Assembly: GCF_000759475.1 (NCBI RefSeq)
Contig: NZ_CP009454.1
Span: forward strand, 1,302,001-1,366,000
Reading direction: 5' to 3'
Length of the DNA stretch: 64,000 nt
Source: Pantoea rwandensis
Lineage (GTDB): Bacteria > Pseudomonadota > Gammaproteobacteria > Enterobacterales > Enterobacteriaceae
In this document: in pieces, positions 23,219-32,660 of the stretch
Numbering within the stretch: the stretch's first letter is position 1
Layout of the letters: each line of letters starts with the position of its first letter
The notes under the pieces: generated by a model
What the model saw: the letters and a program-made list of their open reading frames with translations, nothing else
What the model was told of the DNA's origin: nothing
The model's database searches: none
Position numbers and translations under genes: made by a program

Positions 23219-25398
23219 CCCAGTTACAAATTCCCGATGCCCCGAACGGTGATACCAGCAGTGGTGCCGACGGGCACGTTCCGTTAAATGGATGGGCGAC
23301 GGCGATCATCCAGATCGCCACCCATTATCGTTTGCCCTGTTCTCCGGGCATGATCATGGCCGCCGCCGAATGGCAGGGTAAACAGACGCGCGACAAAGCG
23401 CTGCGCCATTTAGCGCGCCAGGCGGGGTTATCGCTCCAGCTGTACGAAGAGAACAAGTGGGAAATCACCAGCTGGCGTTTGCCACTGGCAGTGGAGCTGG
23501 CCGACGGGCAGGTCGGTGTTATCACCAACTTCGATGGTGAAGATGAAGTGCGTGTGCACTTTTCGGGAGATGAGCAACCGGCGCCCGTTGCGCTGGAAAC
23601 GCTGCTGCCGGAGATTCGTTTTGCCGCCGCATTACGTCCGGTCACCGCTGCCAAAGACAGCCGCGTCGATCGCTATCTGGCAACGGTCAAGCCGGATTGG
23701 CTGCGGCGTTTGGTGCTGCACGACCTGCGGCCTTATGGCCACGTGATGCTGGGATCCTTCCTGCTCAACCTGCTGGCGATGGTTGGCATTATCTTCTCGA
23801 TGCAGGTGTATGACCGCGTGATTCCGGCGCAATCTTATCCCACGCTGTATGTCCTCTATATCGGGGTGATTATCTCCGTGGTGTTCACCTACGTCCTGCG
23901 TGTCGGGCGCGATCATGTCACTGACCTGCTGGGTAAACGTGCCGATATGCGTGTTTCGGATCGCGTGTTTGGTCATGCGCTGCGGCTGCGTAATAGTGCG
24001 GTGCCGCGTTCCACCGGTACTTTTATCTCGCAGCTGCGCGAGCTGGAATCGATCCGCGAAATGGTGACCTCAACCACCGTTTCCGCCATTGTTGATATGC
24101 CGTTCTTCCTGCTGTTTATGCTGGTGATGGCGATCATTGCGCCACAGCTGGCGTGGATTGCGCCGATTGCGGTGATCCTGATGGTGTTGCCCGGCATTCT
24201 CAGCCAGAAGAAGTTGTCAAAGCTGGCGCAGCAAAACCTGAAGGAATCGACGCTGCGAAATGCGGTACTGGTGGAGAGCGTGCAGGGGCTGGAGGACATC
24301 AAGCTGATGCAGGCGGAAGACCGTTTCCTGCAACAGTGGAACAGCTACATTCGCATTACGGCGCAATCCGGTGTGGAGATGCGCAAAGTGATGCATTCGC
24401 TGATCAGCTGGGGTGTCACGGTGCAGGGGTTGGTGTATGCCAGCGTGATCGTGGTCGGTGCGCCGATGGTGATCAACGGCGATATCACCACCGGTGCGAT
24501 TGTTGCGGCTTCGCTGCTCTCTTCGCGCATGATTGCCCCCATGGCGACGTTGTGTGGTGTGCTGGCTCGCTGGCAGCAGGTGAAAGCCGCCAAAGGCAGT
24601 CTGGATGCATTGATGAATCTGCCGGTGGAGAACAGTAAAGACGAGACGCGTATCCATTGTCCGGTGCTGTTTGGTCATTATCAGTTCAATGATGCGATGT
24701 TTCGTTACTACACCGATTCACTCACCATCGCGCTGCGTATCAAAAGCCTAACCATCAAGCCGGGTGAGAGAATTGCCGTGCTTGGTCGCAACGGTTCGGG
24801 CAAATCGACCTTGTTGCAGGCGATGATTGGTGGCATGGATCTGGTGGGCGGCGAGCTGCGTCTGGATAACCTCAGTTTGCCGCATATTGATGTCTCGGAT
24901 GTACGGCGTAATGTGGGTTTGATGACGCAAAACGCGCGCCTGTTCCACGGCACACTGCGTGAAAACCTCACCATGGGCGCGGCCCACGCGACTGACGATG
25001 CCATCTTCGGTGCATTAACGGTCAGCGGCGGGGCGGATTTCATTCGTCGTTTGCCACTCGGTCTCGATCATCCGGTGATGGAGGGCGGGATAGGCTTATC
25101 GGGCGGTCAGCGCCAGTCAGTGCTACTGGCTCGCATGCTGTTGCGCGATCCCAACATTATCCTGCTGGATGAACCTACAGCGGCGCTGGATGATCATACC
25201 GAGAAGGAGTTCATCGAACGTCTGGGCGCGTGGCTGAATGGCCGCACGCTGATCGTGGCGACGCACCGTGCGGCGATACTTGCGCTGGTGGATCGCGTGC
25301 TGGTGCTGAAAGATGGGCAACTGGTGATGGACAGCCCGAAAGAGAATGCGTTGCCGCCACCGCGTGCCGGCGGTAATCCACCGGAGGTGCGCCCATGA
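23215..25398 (+). CDS. type I secretion ABC exporter, LapB-like
   Basis: The inner-membrane ATPase that recognises and exports the adhesin. It has 727 residues in three parts. Residues about 20-140 are a C39-peptidase-like domain without the catalytic Cys/His pattern, as expected for exporters of RTX-type substrates that are not cleaved at a leader. Residues about 165-450 are the six-helix membrane domain. The nucleotide-binding domain carries Walker A GRNGSGKST (about 524-532), signature LSGGQRQS (about 628), Walker B IILLDEP (about 648) and the H-loop ATHR. It overlaps both neighbours by four bases. LapB, BapC and RtxB-type exporters share this layout. Confidence 0.95.
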   Translation: MTQLQIPDAPNGDTSSGADGHVPLNGWATAIIQIATHYRLPCSPGMIMAAAEWQGKQTRDKALRHLARQAGLSLQLYEENKWEITSWRLPLAVELADGQVGVITNFDGEDEVRVHFSGDEQPAPVALETLLPEIRFAAALRPVTAAKDSRVDRYLATVKPDWLRRLVLHDLRPYGHVMLGSFLLNLLAMVGIIFSMQVYDRVIPAQSYPTLYVLYIGVIISVVFTYVLRVGRDHVTDLLGKRADMRVSDRVFGHALRLRNSAVPRSTGTFISQLRELESIREMVTSTTVSAIVDMPFFLLFMLVMAIIAPQLAWIAPIAVILMVLPGILSQKKLSKLAQQNLKESTLRNAVLVESVQGLEDIKLMQAEDRFLQQWNSYIRITAQSGVEMRKVMHSLISWGVTVQGLVYASVIVVGAPMVINGDITTGAIVAASLLSSRMIAPMATLCGVLARWQQVKAAKGSLDALMNLPVENSKDETRIHCPVLFGHYQFNDAMFRYYTDSLTIALRIKSLTIKPGERIAVLGRNGSGKSTLLQAMIGGMDLVGGELRLDNLSLPHIDVSDVRRNVGLMTQNARLFHGTLRENLTMGAAHATDDAIFGALTVSGGADFIRRLPLGLDHPVMEGGIGLSGGQRQSVLLARMLLRDPNIILLDEPTAALDDHTEKEFIERLGAWLNGRTLIVATHRAAILALVDRVLVLKDGQLVMDSPKENALPPPRAGGNPPEVRP

Positions 25399-26621
25399 TG
25401 AAGCAACTTCCCGGCAAACTGCGGCTGGTCACCGCGGCAGAAGTCGATTCCTCTGACGACCTGTTGGGGGAGCTGAAATCTGAGACCCACTACACTGGTG
25501 CGGTCAGGCTGATCACCATCAGCGCCGCGTTGATCCTGATATCGCTGGTGTGGGCCTGGTTTGGCACGCTGGATGAAGTCTCAACCGGCACGGGCAAAGT
25601 GATCCCGAGCTCACGTGACCAGGTGCTGCAATCCTTAGAAGGTGGGATCCTCACCGAGCTGTATGTGCACGAAGGCGATCGGGTGAAGGCGGGGCAGGTA
25701 GTGGCGCGTCTGGATCCCACGCGCTCGCAATCCAGCGTTGGTGAAAGTGCGGCGCGTTATCGTGCGGCACTGGCAGCGGCCTCGCGCCTGAGAGCGGAGG
25801 TCAACGATGATCCCCTTACGTTCCCCAATGAGCTCAAAGCTTATCCTGATTTGATTGCCTCTGAGACGCGGTTGTACAAAACCAAACGCGCTCAGCTTTC
25901 TGACTCGACGAAGCAGTTCAACGAGTCGCTGGCGTTGGCGAACAAGGAATTGGCGATCACACAAAAGCTGGCCAAAACCGGTGCCGCCAGTAGCGTCGAA
26001 GTGCTGCGTTTGCAGCGTGATAAATCAGACCTGGAGCTAAAACTCACCGACATGCGCTCGCAATACTATGTGCAGGCGCGTGAGGAGTTGGCAAAAGCCA
26101 GTGCCGAAGCGGACAGCCTGGCTGAGGTGATCAAAGGGCGCGAAGATACGGTGACGCGCCTGACCATCCGTTCACCGATGAACGGCATCGTGAAAAACAT
26201 CAAAGTCTCCACCGTTGGCGGAGTGATTCCTCCCAACGGTGAACTGATGAACATCGTGCCGTTAAACGACCGGTTGCTGATTGAGGCGCGCCTGTCACCG
26301 CGTGATATTGCCTTTATCCATCCCGGCCAGCGTGCGGTGGTGAAGATCTCGGCCTATGACTACGCGATTTATGGTGGGATGAACGGCGTGGTGGAAAGCA
26401 TTTCACCGGATACCATCCAGGATGAGGTGAAGCCGGAGATTTACTACTATCGCGTGTTTATCCGCACTGATAACGACTACGTGCAGAACAAAGCCGGTAA
26501 GCGCTACTCGATCAGTCCGGGGATGGTTTCTACGGTCGATATCAAGACTGGCGAGAAGACCATCATGGATTATCTGGTGAAACCGTTTAATAAAGCCAAA
26601 GAGGCGATGCGCGAACGTTAA
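25395..26621 (+). CDS. type I secretion periplasmic adaptor, HlyD/LapC family
   Basis: The membrane-fusion protein that bridges the ABC exporter and the outer-membrane channel. It has 408 residues: a short cytoplasmic N-terminus, one transmembrane helix at about 38-57, a split lipoyl domain (GILTELYVHEGDRVKAGQVVARLD near 79-102 and RSPMNGIVKNIKV near 257), a helical hairpin between them (about 150-250), and a C-terminal beta-barrel. The start is the first of two consecutive ATGs at 25395 and 25398; the first overlaps the exporter stop. It is the last gene of the adhesin module and is followed by a strong terminator. Confidence 0.95.
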   Translation: MMKQLPGKLRLVTAAEVDSSDDLLGELKSETHYTGAVRLITISAALILISLVWAWFGTLDEVSTGTGKVIPSSRDQVLQSLEGGILTELYVHEGDRVKAGQVVARLDPTRSQSSVGESAARYRAALAAASRLRAEVNDDPLTFPNELKAYPDLIASETRLYKTKRAQLSDSTKQFNESLALANKELAITQKLAKTGAASSVEVLRLQRDKSDLELKLTDMRSQYYVQAREELAKASAEADSLAEVIKGREDTVTRLTIRSPMNGIVKNIKVSTVGGVIPPNGELMNIVPLNDRLLIEARLSPRDIAFIHPGQRAVVKISAYDYAIYGGMNGVVESISPDTIQDEVKPEIYYYRVFIRTDNDYVQNKAGKRYSISPGMVSTVDIKTGEKTIMDYLVKPFNKAKEAMRER

Positions 26622-26640
26622 TCGCATATCGTGCATGTTT

Positions 26641-26676
26641 AAAAGCCGCCGCTGAGGAGTCAACGGCGGCTTTTTT
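26641..26676 (+). terminator. strong terminator ending the adhesin module
   Basis: AAAAGCCGCCG (26641-26651) pairs perfectly with CGGCGGCTTTT (26664-26674) around a 12-base loop and is followed by further T residues. It lies 20 bases after the HlyD-family stop. Confidence 0.93.
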
Positions 26677-27691
26677 GTGTCTGCAAGGTACATTACTTAA
26701 GTTTGGCTAATATTTTGTGGCAGGATTAATGCATTGAATAAAGCGTAATACAGCCCTCTTTTACATAGCATTAGCAGTAATCTTTTACCTCATTTTTTGC
26801 AGGTATTGATGACAGAAAAACAAGACCGGTCTTAGGGCTTTTCTACTTTTTTATTGATTTAATTAGTTGAAGTAGCAATTGCTGGAAGCTTTTTGATATT
26901 TTTAGAAACCTTTAGTGCAATTTAGTGTAATGTTTCGCCTTGTTAACTTATTCGACCATTAACTTGCTTAAAACAGGTGTTTTATACCACTTTTGTTTGT
27001 TTTTAATGCAAGGATAGTCTGTTGAATGTCAGGATTTGAATAGAGGTTTACTGACAAAAATTGTGCGGGCTAGTGCCATGTATTACAAAGCGTATCGAAT
27101 TTCCACCCCTTGCTTATTTCAGGCTTCTCCGTGAGTAACGCAGTGCGAAAAATTAAATATCGCTAACCTCCTGACTCGTTAAATGTACGCTTACGCTCGT
27201 GCTTTGACTCGCCTCAAGGTGTGAGGGTCCGGTCTGGTTTTAAGTGAATTAGGATAGAAATTTTAATGTAATGAGTGCGTCATGATTCCACCTGTCTGGA
27301 AGCATGCCGATGGCATTTGCTCCATGACTTCATACAAAAGAACTTAATCCAAAACCTTCGTGCCGACTCAATGTCAGCGCTCAAAGAGTCCCGCATTGAA
27401 GTTTTTTGGGCGTTGCCTGGCGTGAGTGACCCATTAGCAACAAATAAATTACCGAATAATACGGGTTAGCTGTCTGCCAGAGGATATAGGCAGGAAAACA
27501 TGGCGAACATCTCTTCAAGCGGATCATTTCCGTGCGGTAGCTATGGATATACAGCAACGTATCAGCCTATTTCTGCATTTATGCTGTTCCTGCTCTGGTA
27601 ATACCTCGCAATGGTTTGGCAAATAATCACCGTTGGGTGCCTTCAGCGGCTATTTCGCCTTCCAGAATTTAAATTGTTGGAAAACTGATCT
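26677..27691. other. 1-kb AT-rich region before the capsule genes
   Basis: About 1,015 bases without a convincing gene. A 64-codon frame at 27275-27469 has no recognisable features. The stretch probably contains the capsule promoter and a long 5' untranslated leader, which is usual for JUMPstart-controlled surface-polysaccharide operons. Confidence 0.6.
27463..27541 (+). promoter_or_regulatory. JUMPstart/ops-like element of the capsule operon
   Basis: GGTTAGCTGTCTGCCAGAGG (27464-27483) resembles the 5' half of the JUMPstart consensus (GGTAGCTGT then GCCAGGGG). GCGGTAG at 27534-27540 matches seven of the eight bases of the ops core GGCGGTAG. In known operons ops recruits the antiterminator RfaH. 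Here the two halves are further apart than in the standard 39-base element, so the call is tentative. It lies about 150 bases upstream of the first capsule gene. Confidence 0.45.
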
Positions 27692-28066
27692 ATGAACAAC
27701 GTCACTCGTCTTCTGGTGATTTCATTCGCCCTCATCTTGGGTGGATGCGCATATTCACCGAAGCAGGTTAAGGCATCAAGGCCGCTTGTTAATCAAGCTG
27801 CGACACCCGGTCTGCAGGCTATGCCAAACAATCTGCAGCAATCCCTGAATATCCTGCAGCAGGGTGCCACGCTAAACGCCAACAGCCATACTTATACGCT
27901 GGGGCAGCGTTATGTCTCTGCTTTGGGGCAGGAATGTATCGAATTAGTGCGTAACCGCAACGACAACCGGTCGCAGCTCGGCGTGACCTGTAAAAACGAC
28001 GAGACATGGTATCAGGTACCGCAACTTGAGCAGGCTTCTGCCAGCGACCTCCTTGTCGTGCAATAA
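27692..28066 (+). CDS. small lipoprotein at the head of the capsule operon
   Basis: A 124-residue protein with a lipoprotein signal: positively charged start, hydrophobic core and lipobox LGGC with the acylated cysteine at about residue 19. The mature part is short, with no recognised domain; it has a second cysteine pair (QECIELV and VTCKND) that could form a disulfide. I do not recognise the family. It lies 17 bases upstream of the KpsD-like gene, so an accessory role in outer-membrane export or assembly of the polysaccharide pore is reasonable but inferred. Confidence 0.8.
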   Translation: MNNVTRLLVISFALILGGCAYSPKQVKASRPLVNQAATPGLQAMPNNLQQSLNILQQGATLNANSHTYTLGQRYVSALGQECIELVRNRNDNRSQLGVTCKNDETWYQVPQLEQASASDLLVVQ

Positions 28067-28083
28067 ATTTAAAGAGAAATGTT

Positions 28084-29847
28084 GTGAAGATAACGAAATT
28101 TCGGCCATTGAGTGCCATCTTACTGCTGATTTGCACCTCTTGCGCTGCGCTGGCCGCACCGACGAAAGAAGAGGCGCAAGCCTTCGGCATGAATAGTCCG
28201 GCAGATACTGGCGATGGTCGAATGCACTTGGGCGGCCAACAGGCAATGAGCGGACAGGCGAATACCACCTCCACGACCGGGACTTTTACGCAACAAAACC
28301 GGCAGGGAATGCTACTGCCGGGTGAGAGTGATGTACGTAAATTATTGCCGCAGTCTGAATCTGGTCTGCCTCCCCCTTACGGCGCCAACTTGTTTGCCGG
28401 CGGCTATGAAACCGAACGCGGTGACGGGCTGAACGATAATTATCTGATCGCACCCGGCGATAAGATCAACATTTGGATCTGGGGCGCAGTCAATTTCTCA
28501 AACGTGGTAACCGTTGATAATCAGGGAAATATTTTCATTCCTGACGTTGGGCCGATTAATGTCCACAACGTGACCGCCAGTAAAGTGAATGCACTTGTCA
28601 CCAGTCATATCAGCGAAGTATTTACTAATAACGTCAATGTCTATGTCAATTTACTGACGGCGACGCCAGTGAGTGTATTTGTTTCTGGTCCGGTTATCCG
28701 TCCAGGTCAATATGCCGGACAATCTTCTGATAGCGTGCTCTATTTTCTGAAGCGCGCAGGCGGAATTGATTCCGACCGTGGTAGCTATCGCCATATTAAG
28801 GTACTGCGCCAAAATCGCGTCATTCAGGAAATTGACCTGTATGAATTTATGCAGCAGGGCAGGATGCCAAAGCTGTCGCTGAAAGATCAGGACGTGATTT
28901 TGGTCGAGTCGCAGGGTCCGATGATCAGTGTGGCCGGTAAAGTACGTAATCCGTTTCGCTTCGAATTAAAGAACAGCAGCGCGCTGGGCTCTGAACTGGT
29001 GTCATTTGCCTTGCCCCTTGCCAAGGTGAGTCACGTTGGGGTGATTGGCGATCGTCCAAACGGTCCGTTCTCGGTGTATATGCCGTACAGAGATTTTGAC
29101 CGCATCCAGTTAAAAGACGGCGACAAAGTGCTGTTCAATGATGATATGCATGCGCAGGTTTACGATGTGCAAATTATCGGCAGTTACCGCGGGCCATCTT
29201 ATTTCACCGTACGTAAAGAAACGCGTCTTCACGATCTGTTAAACCACATCCCTATTGATCCGAACATGGCGGATTATGGCTCGATCTACATCATGCGTAA
29301 GAGCGTGGCGGCACGGCAGAAAGAGATGCTGGAAGATTCACTCAACCGCCTTGAGCGCAGTGTGTTTACCGCACCCGCCAACTCTGACGGTGAAGCCTCT
29401 ATTCGTACTAAAGAAGCTGAGCTTGTCATGCAGTTTGTGGAGAAAGCGCGTAAGGTCCAACCACTAGGTAAAGTGGTGGTGTCGGATAAAGGCGTGATTG
29501 CCAATATCATGCTTGAACAAGGCGACCAGATTGTTATCCCGTACAAGACCGACCTGATTCAGGTGGGTGGCGAAGTGATGATGCCACAAGCGGTGGTGTA
29601 CAACGAAGGCGCCAGGCTTGACGACTATGTTGCCTGGGCGGGTGGTTTCACCGACCGTGCAAATGACAAGCGCATTGCTGTGGTGCATGCCAACGGTCTG
29701 ATGGAATTCCAGGACGCCGGTAGCGTGATGCCGGGCGATCAGATTCTCGTCATGCCGAAAGTGGACAGCAAAATGATGCAGTCCATCAAGGACATTACTC
29801 AGGTCATCTATCAGGTTGCTGTAGCGGCCAACGTGGTCCTCAGATAA
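28084..29847 (+). CDS. kpsD: capsule export outer-membrane protein, KpsD family
   Basis: An outer-membrane polysaccharide export protein of the Wza/KpsD class, 587 residues (E. coli KpsD is about 558). The N-terminal signal peptide probably ends near ALAA at residue 25; a CTSC sequence is present but is a poor lipobox. A polysaccharide-export domain starts near residue 115 (DNYLIAPGDKINIWIWG), followed by SLBB-type domains (VSVFVSGPVIRPGQY near 196, MISVAGKVRNPFRFEL near 280 and LIQVGGEVMMPQAVVY near 490). The start is the GTG at 28084, with AAAGAGA about seven bases upstream; the ATG at 28079 stops immediately. KpsM, KpsT and KpsE homologues follow. Confidence 0.9.
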   Translation: MKITKFRPLSAILLLICTSCAALAAPTKEEAQAFGMNSPADTGDGRMHLGGQQAMSGQANTTSTTGTFTQQNRQGMLLPGESDVRKLLPQSESGLPPPYGANLFAGGYETERGDGLNDNYLIAPGDKINIWIWGAVNFSNVVTVDNQGNIFIPDVGPINVHNVTASKVNALVTSHISEVFTNNVNVYVNLLTATPVSVFVSGPVIRPGQYAGQSSDSVLYFLKRAGGIDSDRGSYRHIKVLRQNRVIQEIDLYEFMQQGRMPKLSLKDQDVILVESQGPMISVAGKVRNPFRFELKNSSALGSELVSFALPLAKVSHVGVIGDRPNGPFSVYMPYRDFDRIQLKDGDKVLFNDDMHAQVYDVQIIGSYRGPSYFTVRKETRLHDLLNHIPIDPNMADYGSIYIMRKSVAARQKEMLEDSLNRLERSVFTAPANSDGEASIRTKEAELVMQFVEKARKVQPLGKVVVSDKGVIANIMLEQGDQIVIPYKTDLIQVGGEVMMPQAVVYNEGARLDDYVAWAGGFTDRANDKRIAVVHANGLMEFQDAGSVMPGDQILVMPKVDSKMMQSIKDITQVIYQVAVAANVVLR

Positions 29848-29856
29848 AACTAACTT

Positions 29857-29879
29857 CGGGCTCGCTTGAAGTGAGCCCG
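29857..29879 (+). other. hairpin between kpsD and kpsM
   Basis: An inverted repeat CGGGCTC / GAGCCCG extends to nine pairs with one G-U pair, loop TTGAA. It lacks a T-rich tail, so it may be a weak terminator, a transcript-stabilising hairpin or a processing site. Confidence 0.5.
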
Positions 29880-29900
29880 TCCTGTGATATCGGCTTTCCT

Positions 29901-30701
29901 ATGTTTAAACCCATTCTTAACCAAACGCCTCGCAGTCCATTTCAGGTCCTTCGCGATGTGACGTTTGGCCTCTTGATTCGTGAACTGAAAACCAGATTTG
30001 GTAGTTATCGGCTGGGGTATGTCTGGGCGCTGATAGATCCGTTACTGATGATTAGCGCATTTAGCCTGATATTTGGTATGCGCGGACATAGCGGTTTTGG
30101 CGGTGCGCCAGCACCGTTGTTTATTACTGCCAGTTATTTGCCCTTTCTTTTTTTTAGAAATGTGGTGAATAAACTGCAATCGGCAGTCAATGCCAACATG
30201 GGGCTGTTCTGTTATAGGCAGGTAACGCCTTTTGCTACGTTTGTGGCTCGCTTTATCCTGGAAGCCATTATTGGGCTGGTAGTTGGCTGTGTGCTTGTAT
30301 TGGGATTACTTTGGCTTGGTTTCGATGCAATTCCTAACGATCCCTTGCAAGTTGTTTTTATATTTCTTTTGTTAATGACATTCTCATTTTCATTGGGTGT
30401 TGTTTTTTGCATCTTAATTAATTTAGTTAATGAAGCAGATAAATTTCTTAACCTTATAATGATGCCATTAATGTTTATTTCATGCGTAATGTACCCACTG
30501 GCAACGGTACCTGTCCAGTTCCAACACTGGTTTATATGGAATCCATTGGTGCATGCCGTCGAATTAATGCGATCTGGCTGGATAGCAGGTTATGTAAGCC
30601 CTGATGTTAGTTGGACCTATTTAGCAAGTTTGACATTGGTCTTACTAACGTTTGCGATGAGCTGTTATCGCCTAAGCCATCGCAGATTGATTGCTAGCTA
30701 A
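29901..30701 (+). CDS. kpsM: capsule ABC transporter permease, KpsM family
   Basis: The membrane subunit of the ABC-2 transporter that moves lipid-linked capsule across the inner membrane. The product is 266 residues (E. coli KpsM 258) with about six hydrophobic helices. It has the conserved N-terminal region (LIRELKTRFG, LGYVWALIDPLLMI) and the C-terminal pattern NPLVHAVELMRSGW seen in KpsM, BexB and CtrC. The ATG at 29901 is chosen because upstream GTG 29871 falls inside the preceding hairpin; its Shine-Dalgarno match is weak. Twelve bases separate it from kpsT. Confidence 0.93.
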   Translation: MFKPILNQTPRSPFQVLRDVTFGLLIRELKTRFGSYRLGYVWALIDPLLMISAFSLIFGMRGHSGFGGAPAPLFITASYLPFLFFRNVVNKLQSAVNANMGLFCYRQVTPFATFVARFILEAIIGLVVGCVLVLGLLWLGFDAIPNDPLQVVFIFLLLMTFSFSLGVVFCILINLVNEADKFLNLIMMPLMFISCVMYPLATVPVQFQHWFIWNPLVHAVELMRSGWIAGYVSPDVSWTYLASLTLVLLTFAMSCYRLSHRRLIAS

Positions 30702-30713
30702 AGCTAAATAAAC

Positions 30714-31364
30714 ATGATTATTCTTGATAACGTTTCGAAATATTATCCCACTAAGTTTGGCCGTAATTATGTGCTGCGTGATGTAAACGTAACGCTGCCA
30801 CGAGATCGTAATATAGGTATTCTAGGTGCCAATGGGGCGGGGAAATCAACCCTTCTGCGTCTGCTGGGTGGGATGGATATGCCCAGCAGGGGTAAGGTCA
30901 CTCGTCAATGTCGTGTTTCCTGGCCATTAGCGCTTAATGGTGGTTTTCAGGGTAGCATGACTGGACGGGAAAATACCCGATTTGTCTGTCGCATTCATGG
31001 AGTACGTGATACGCAAGCCATTGAAGAGTGGGTGAAGGAATTCTCGGAAATTGGTCAGCATTTTGAACTGCCGATTAAAGCTTACTCCAGTGGTATGAAA
31101 TCAAAATTCTCATTTGCCGTTAGTATGGCATTCGATTTTGATATCTATCTGACCGATGAAATTACTTCTGTGGGTGATGCTCGCTTTAAGCAGAAATGTA
31201 TTGATACGTTCACGCAAAAGCGCGAGACCGCTAGTTTAATCATGGTTTCGCATGATATGAAAAATTTACGCCAACAATGCGATATGGGTATTCTACTGCG
31301 TAATAGCAAGCTAGAAATATTCGAAAATATCGACGATGCCATCCGTATTTATCAGAGCCTGTAA
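30714..31364 (+). CDS. kpsT: capsule ABC transporter ATPase, KpsT family
   Basis: The ATP-binding subunit paired with KpsM; 216 residues (E. coli KpsT 219). Walker A is GANGAGKST at about 39-47, the signature is YSSGMKSKFSFAVSMA, Walker B is FDIYLTDE, and the switch histidine is in VSHDM. It has no C-terminal extension, which fits transporters that do not read a terminal sugar modification and move Kdo-anchored chains. It lies between the permease and a KpsE-like protein. Confidence 0.95.
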   Translation: MIILDNVSKYYPTKFGRNYVLRDVNVTLPRDRNIGILGANGAGKSTLLRLLGGMDMPSRGKVTRQCRVSWPLALNGGFQGSMTGRENTRFVCRIHGVRDTQAIEEWVKEFSEIGQHFELPIKAYSSGMKSKFSFAVSMAFDFDIYLTDEITSVGDARFKQKCIDTFTQKRETASLIMVSHDMKNLRQQCDMGILLRNSKLEIFENIDDAIRIYQSL

Positions 31365-31377
31365 CAAGCCTAAAACA

Positions 31378-32580
31378 ATGACTCAGCCAATTCACCCTCA
31401 CAAACCTTCAATTTTGATGCGCAAGCTGCGCAAATTAAAAACCAAACCTAAACATTTTATTGTCGACTCCAGTGGCTATCGCCTGACTCATCGCTCCTGG
31501 AAAAAAAGCCATAGACTTGGTGGATTTCAGTGGGTAGTCGCCTGTTTTATTATTGCCACAATCTACTTTGGGTTTATTGCATCGGGTCGTTATGTAAGCC
31601 GGGCAGATATAGTGGTTAAGCAAGCAGATCAAATTAAGATGCTACCTGATGCTTTGTCGATGCTAGGGCTTGGTGGTAGTAATCACGAAGATGTGCTGTT
31701 AATCCAGGACTATCTGAAATCAGCAGACCTTCTCGATAAATTAGATAAAGAATTGGCGCTTAAAGTACACTACCAAAACCACAAGGTAGACTTTTTTTCT
31801 CGTCTTCCGAACGACGTTAGCCGAGAACAATTTCTAAAATATTATCGTGATCACCTCTCATTGCATCTGGATGATTTATCCGGAGTACTCACTATTGAGC
31901 TACAAGCCTTTGACCCTGCCTACGGTCAGCGAGTGGTCAATCAGATGCTTAAAGAATCTGAGGGCTTCATCAACAGGCTGGGGCATCAGGTAGCCCTGGA
32001 ACAACTTACTTTTATTGAGAAAGAAGTTGATCGTTCCTATCAGCGTCTGCAAAGCGAGAAAGCGAAAGTTCTGGAGTTCCAAAACACCCATCATCTAATC
32101 AGCCCAGAATCATCCAGTACCGCCCGCATGGGGGTGGTTAGCCAGATAGAAGCCCAGCTGGCTCAACAGCAGGCTCAGTTAAAACAACTGCAAAGCTATA
32201 TGAAAGAAAGCGCACCTTCAGTTGTATCTGTGCAGGCAAGGATCGATGCCTTAACTCAGCAATTGGCTCAGGAGAAATCCAAACTGACAGGTGTGGATAA
32301 AGATGCGATGAACGAAGTGATCGCCAGCTATATGGGTGTTGAAACACAGGCAACATTAGCTGCGGATCTCTACAAAACTGGCTTGATTAGTCTGGAGCAA
32401 GCCAGAATAGAGGCGTACCGCAAACTAAAACATCTGTTAATTATTAGCAAGCCGACGTTGGCAGAGGAAGCAGAGTATCCACGCCGGCTTTATAACCTGG
32501 CTACTATAGCGGTACTACTTTGTCTGCTATATGGCCTGATTGTAATGGGCTTGGCTACCTTACGAGAGCATCAGGACTGA
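31378..32580 (+). CDS. kpsE: capsule export inner-membrane protein, KpsE/BexC family
   Basis: A polysaccharide co-polymerase/adaptor of the KpsE class that links the KpsMT transporter to the KpsD pore across the periplasm. The product is 400 residues (E. coli KpsE about 382). The two expected transmembrane helices are visible: WVVACFIIATIYFGFIASG near residue 42 and LATIAVLLCLLYGLIVMG near 375, with a long coiled-coil-like periplasmic region between them (LAQQQAQLKQLQSYMKESA). The ATG at 31378 is preferred over an upstream in-frame ATG at 31336 inside kpsT, giving a 13-base gap. It is the last export gene before the serotype-specific region, where base composition falls sharply. Confidence 0.9.
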   Translation: MTQPIHPHKPSILMRKLRKLKTKPKHFIVDSSGYRLTHRSWKKSHRLGGFQWVVACFIIATIYFGFIASGRYVSRADIVVKQADQIKMLPDALSMLGLGGSNHEDVLLIQDYLKSADLLDKLDKELALKVHYQNHKVDFFSRLPNDVSREQFLKYYRDHLSLHLDDLSGVLTIELQAFDPAYGQRVVNQMLKESEGFINRLGHQVALEQLTFIEKEVDRSYQRLQSEKAKVLEFQNTHHLISPESSSTARMGVVSQIEAQLAQQQAQLKQLQSYMKESAPSVVSVQARIDALTQQLAQEKSKLTGVDKDAMNEVIASYMGVETQATLAADLYKTGLISLEQARIEAYRKLKHLLIISKPTLAEEAEYPRRLYNLATIAVLLCLLYGLIVMGLATLREHQD

Positions 32581-32660
32581 TTATATATTATGGACTAAGC
32601 TTATATATTATCGACTGGGAAATTAATTTGGTTATTAAAGAGAATCCCAGACTTATATAT
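32581..32660 (+). repeat. direct repeats of TTATATATTAT before the capsule-specific genes
   Basis: TTATATATTATGGACT (32581-32596) is repeated with one mismatch at 32601-32616, a 20-base period, and CTTATATAT recurs at 32652-32660. The repeats start right after the kpsE stop in a 208-base gap, at the point where the DNA becomes AT-rich. Confidence 0.55.

Noticed and set aside
27275..27469. 64-codon frame in the capsule leader
   Set aside because: No ribosome-binding site or domain that I can see; it ends inside the JUMPstart-like sequence. Probably untranslated leader.
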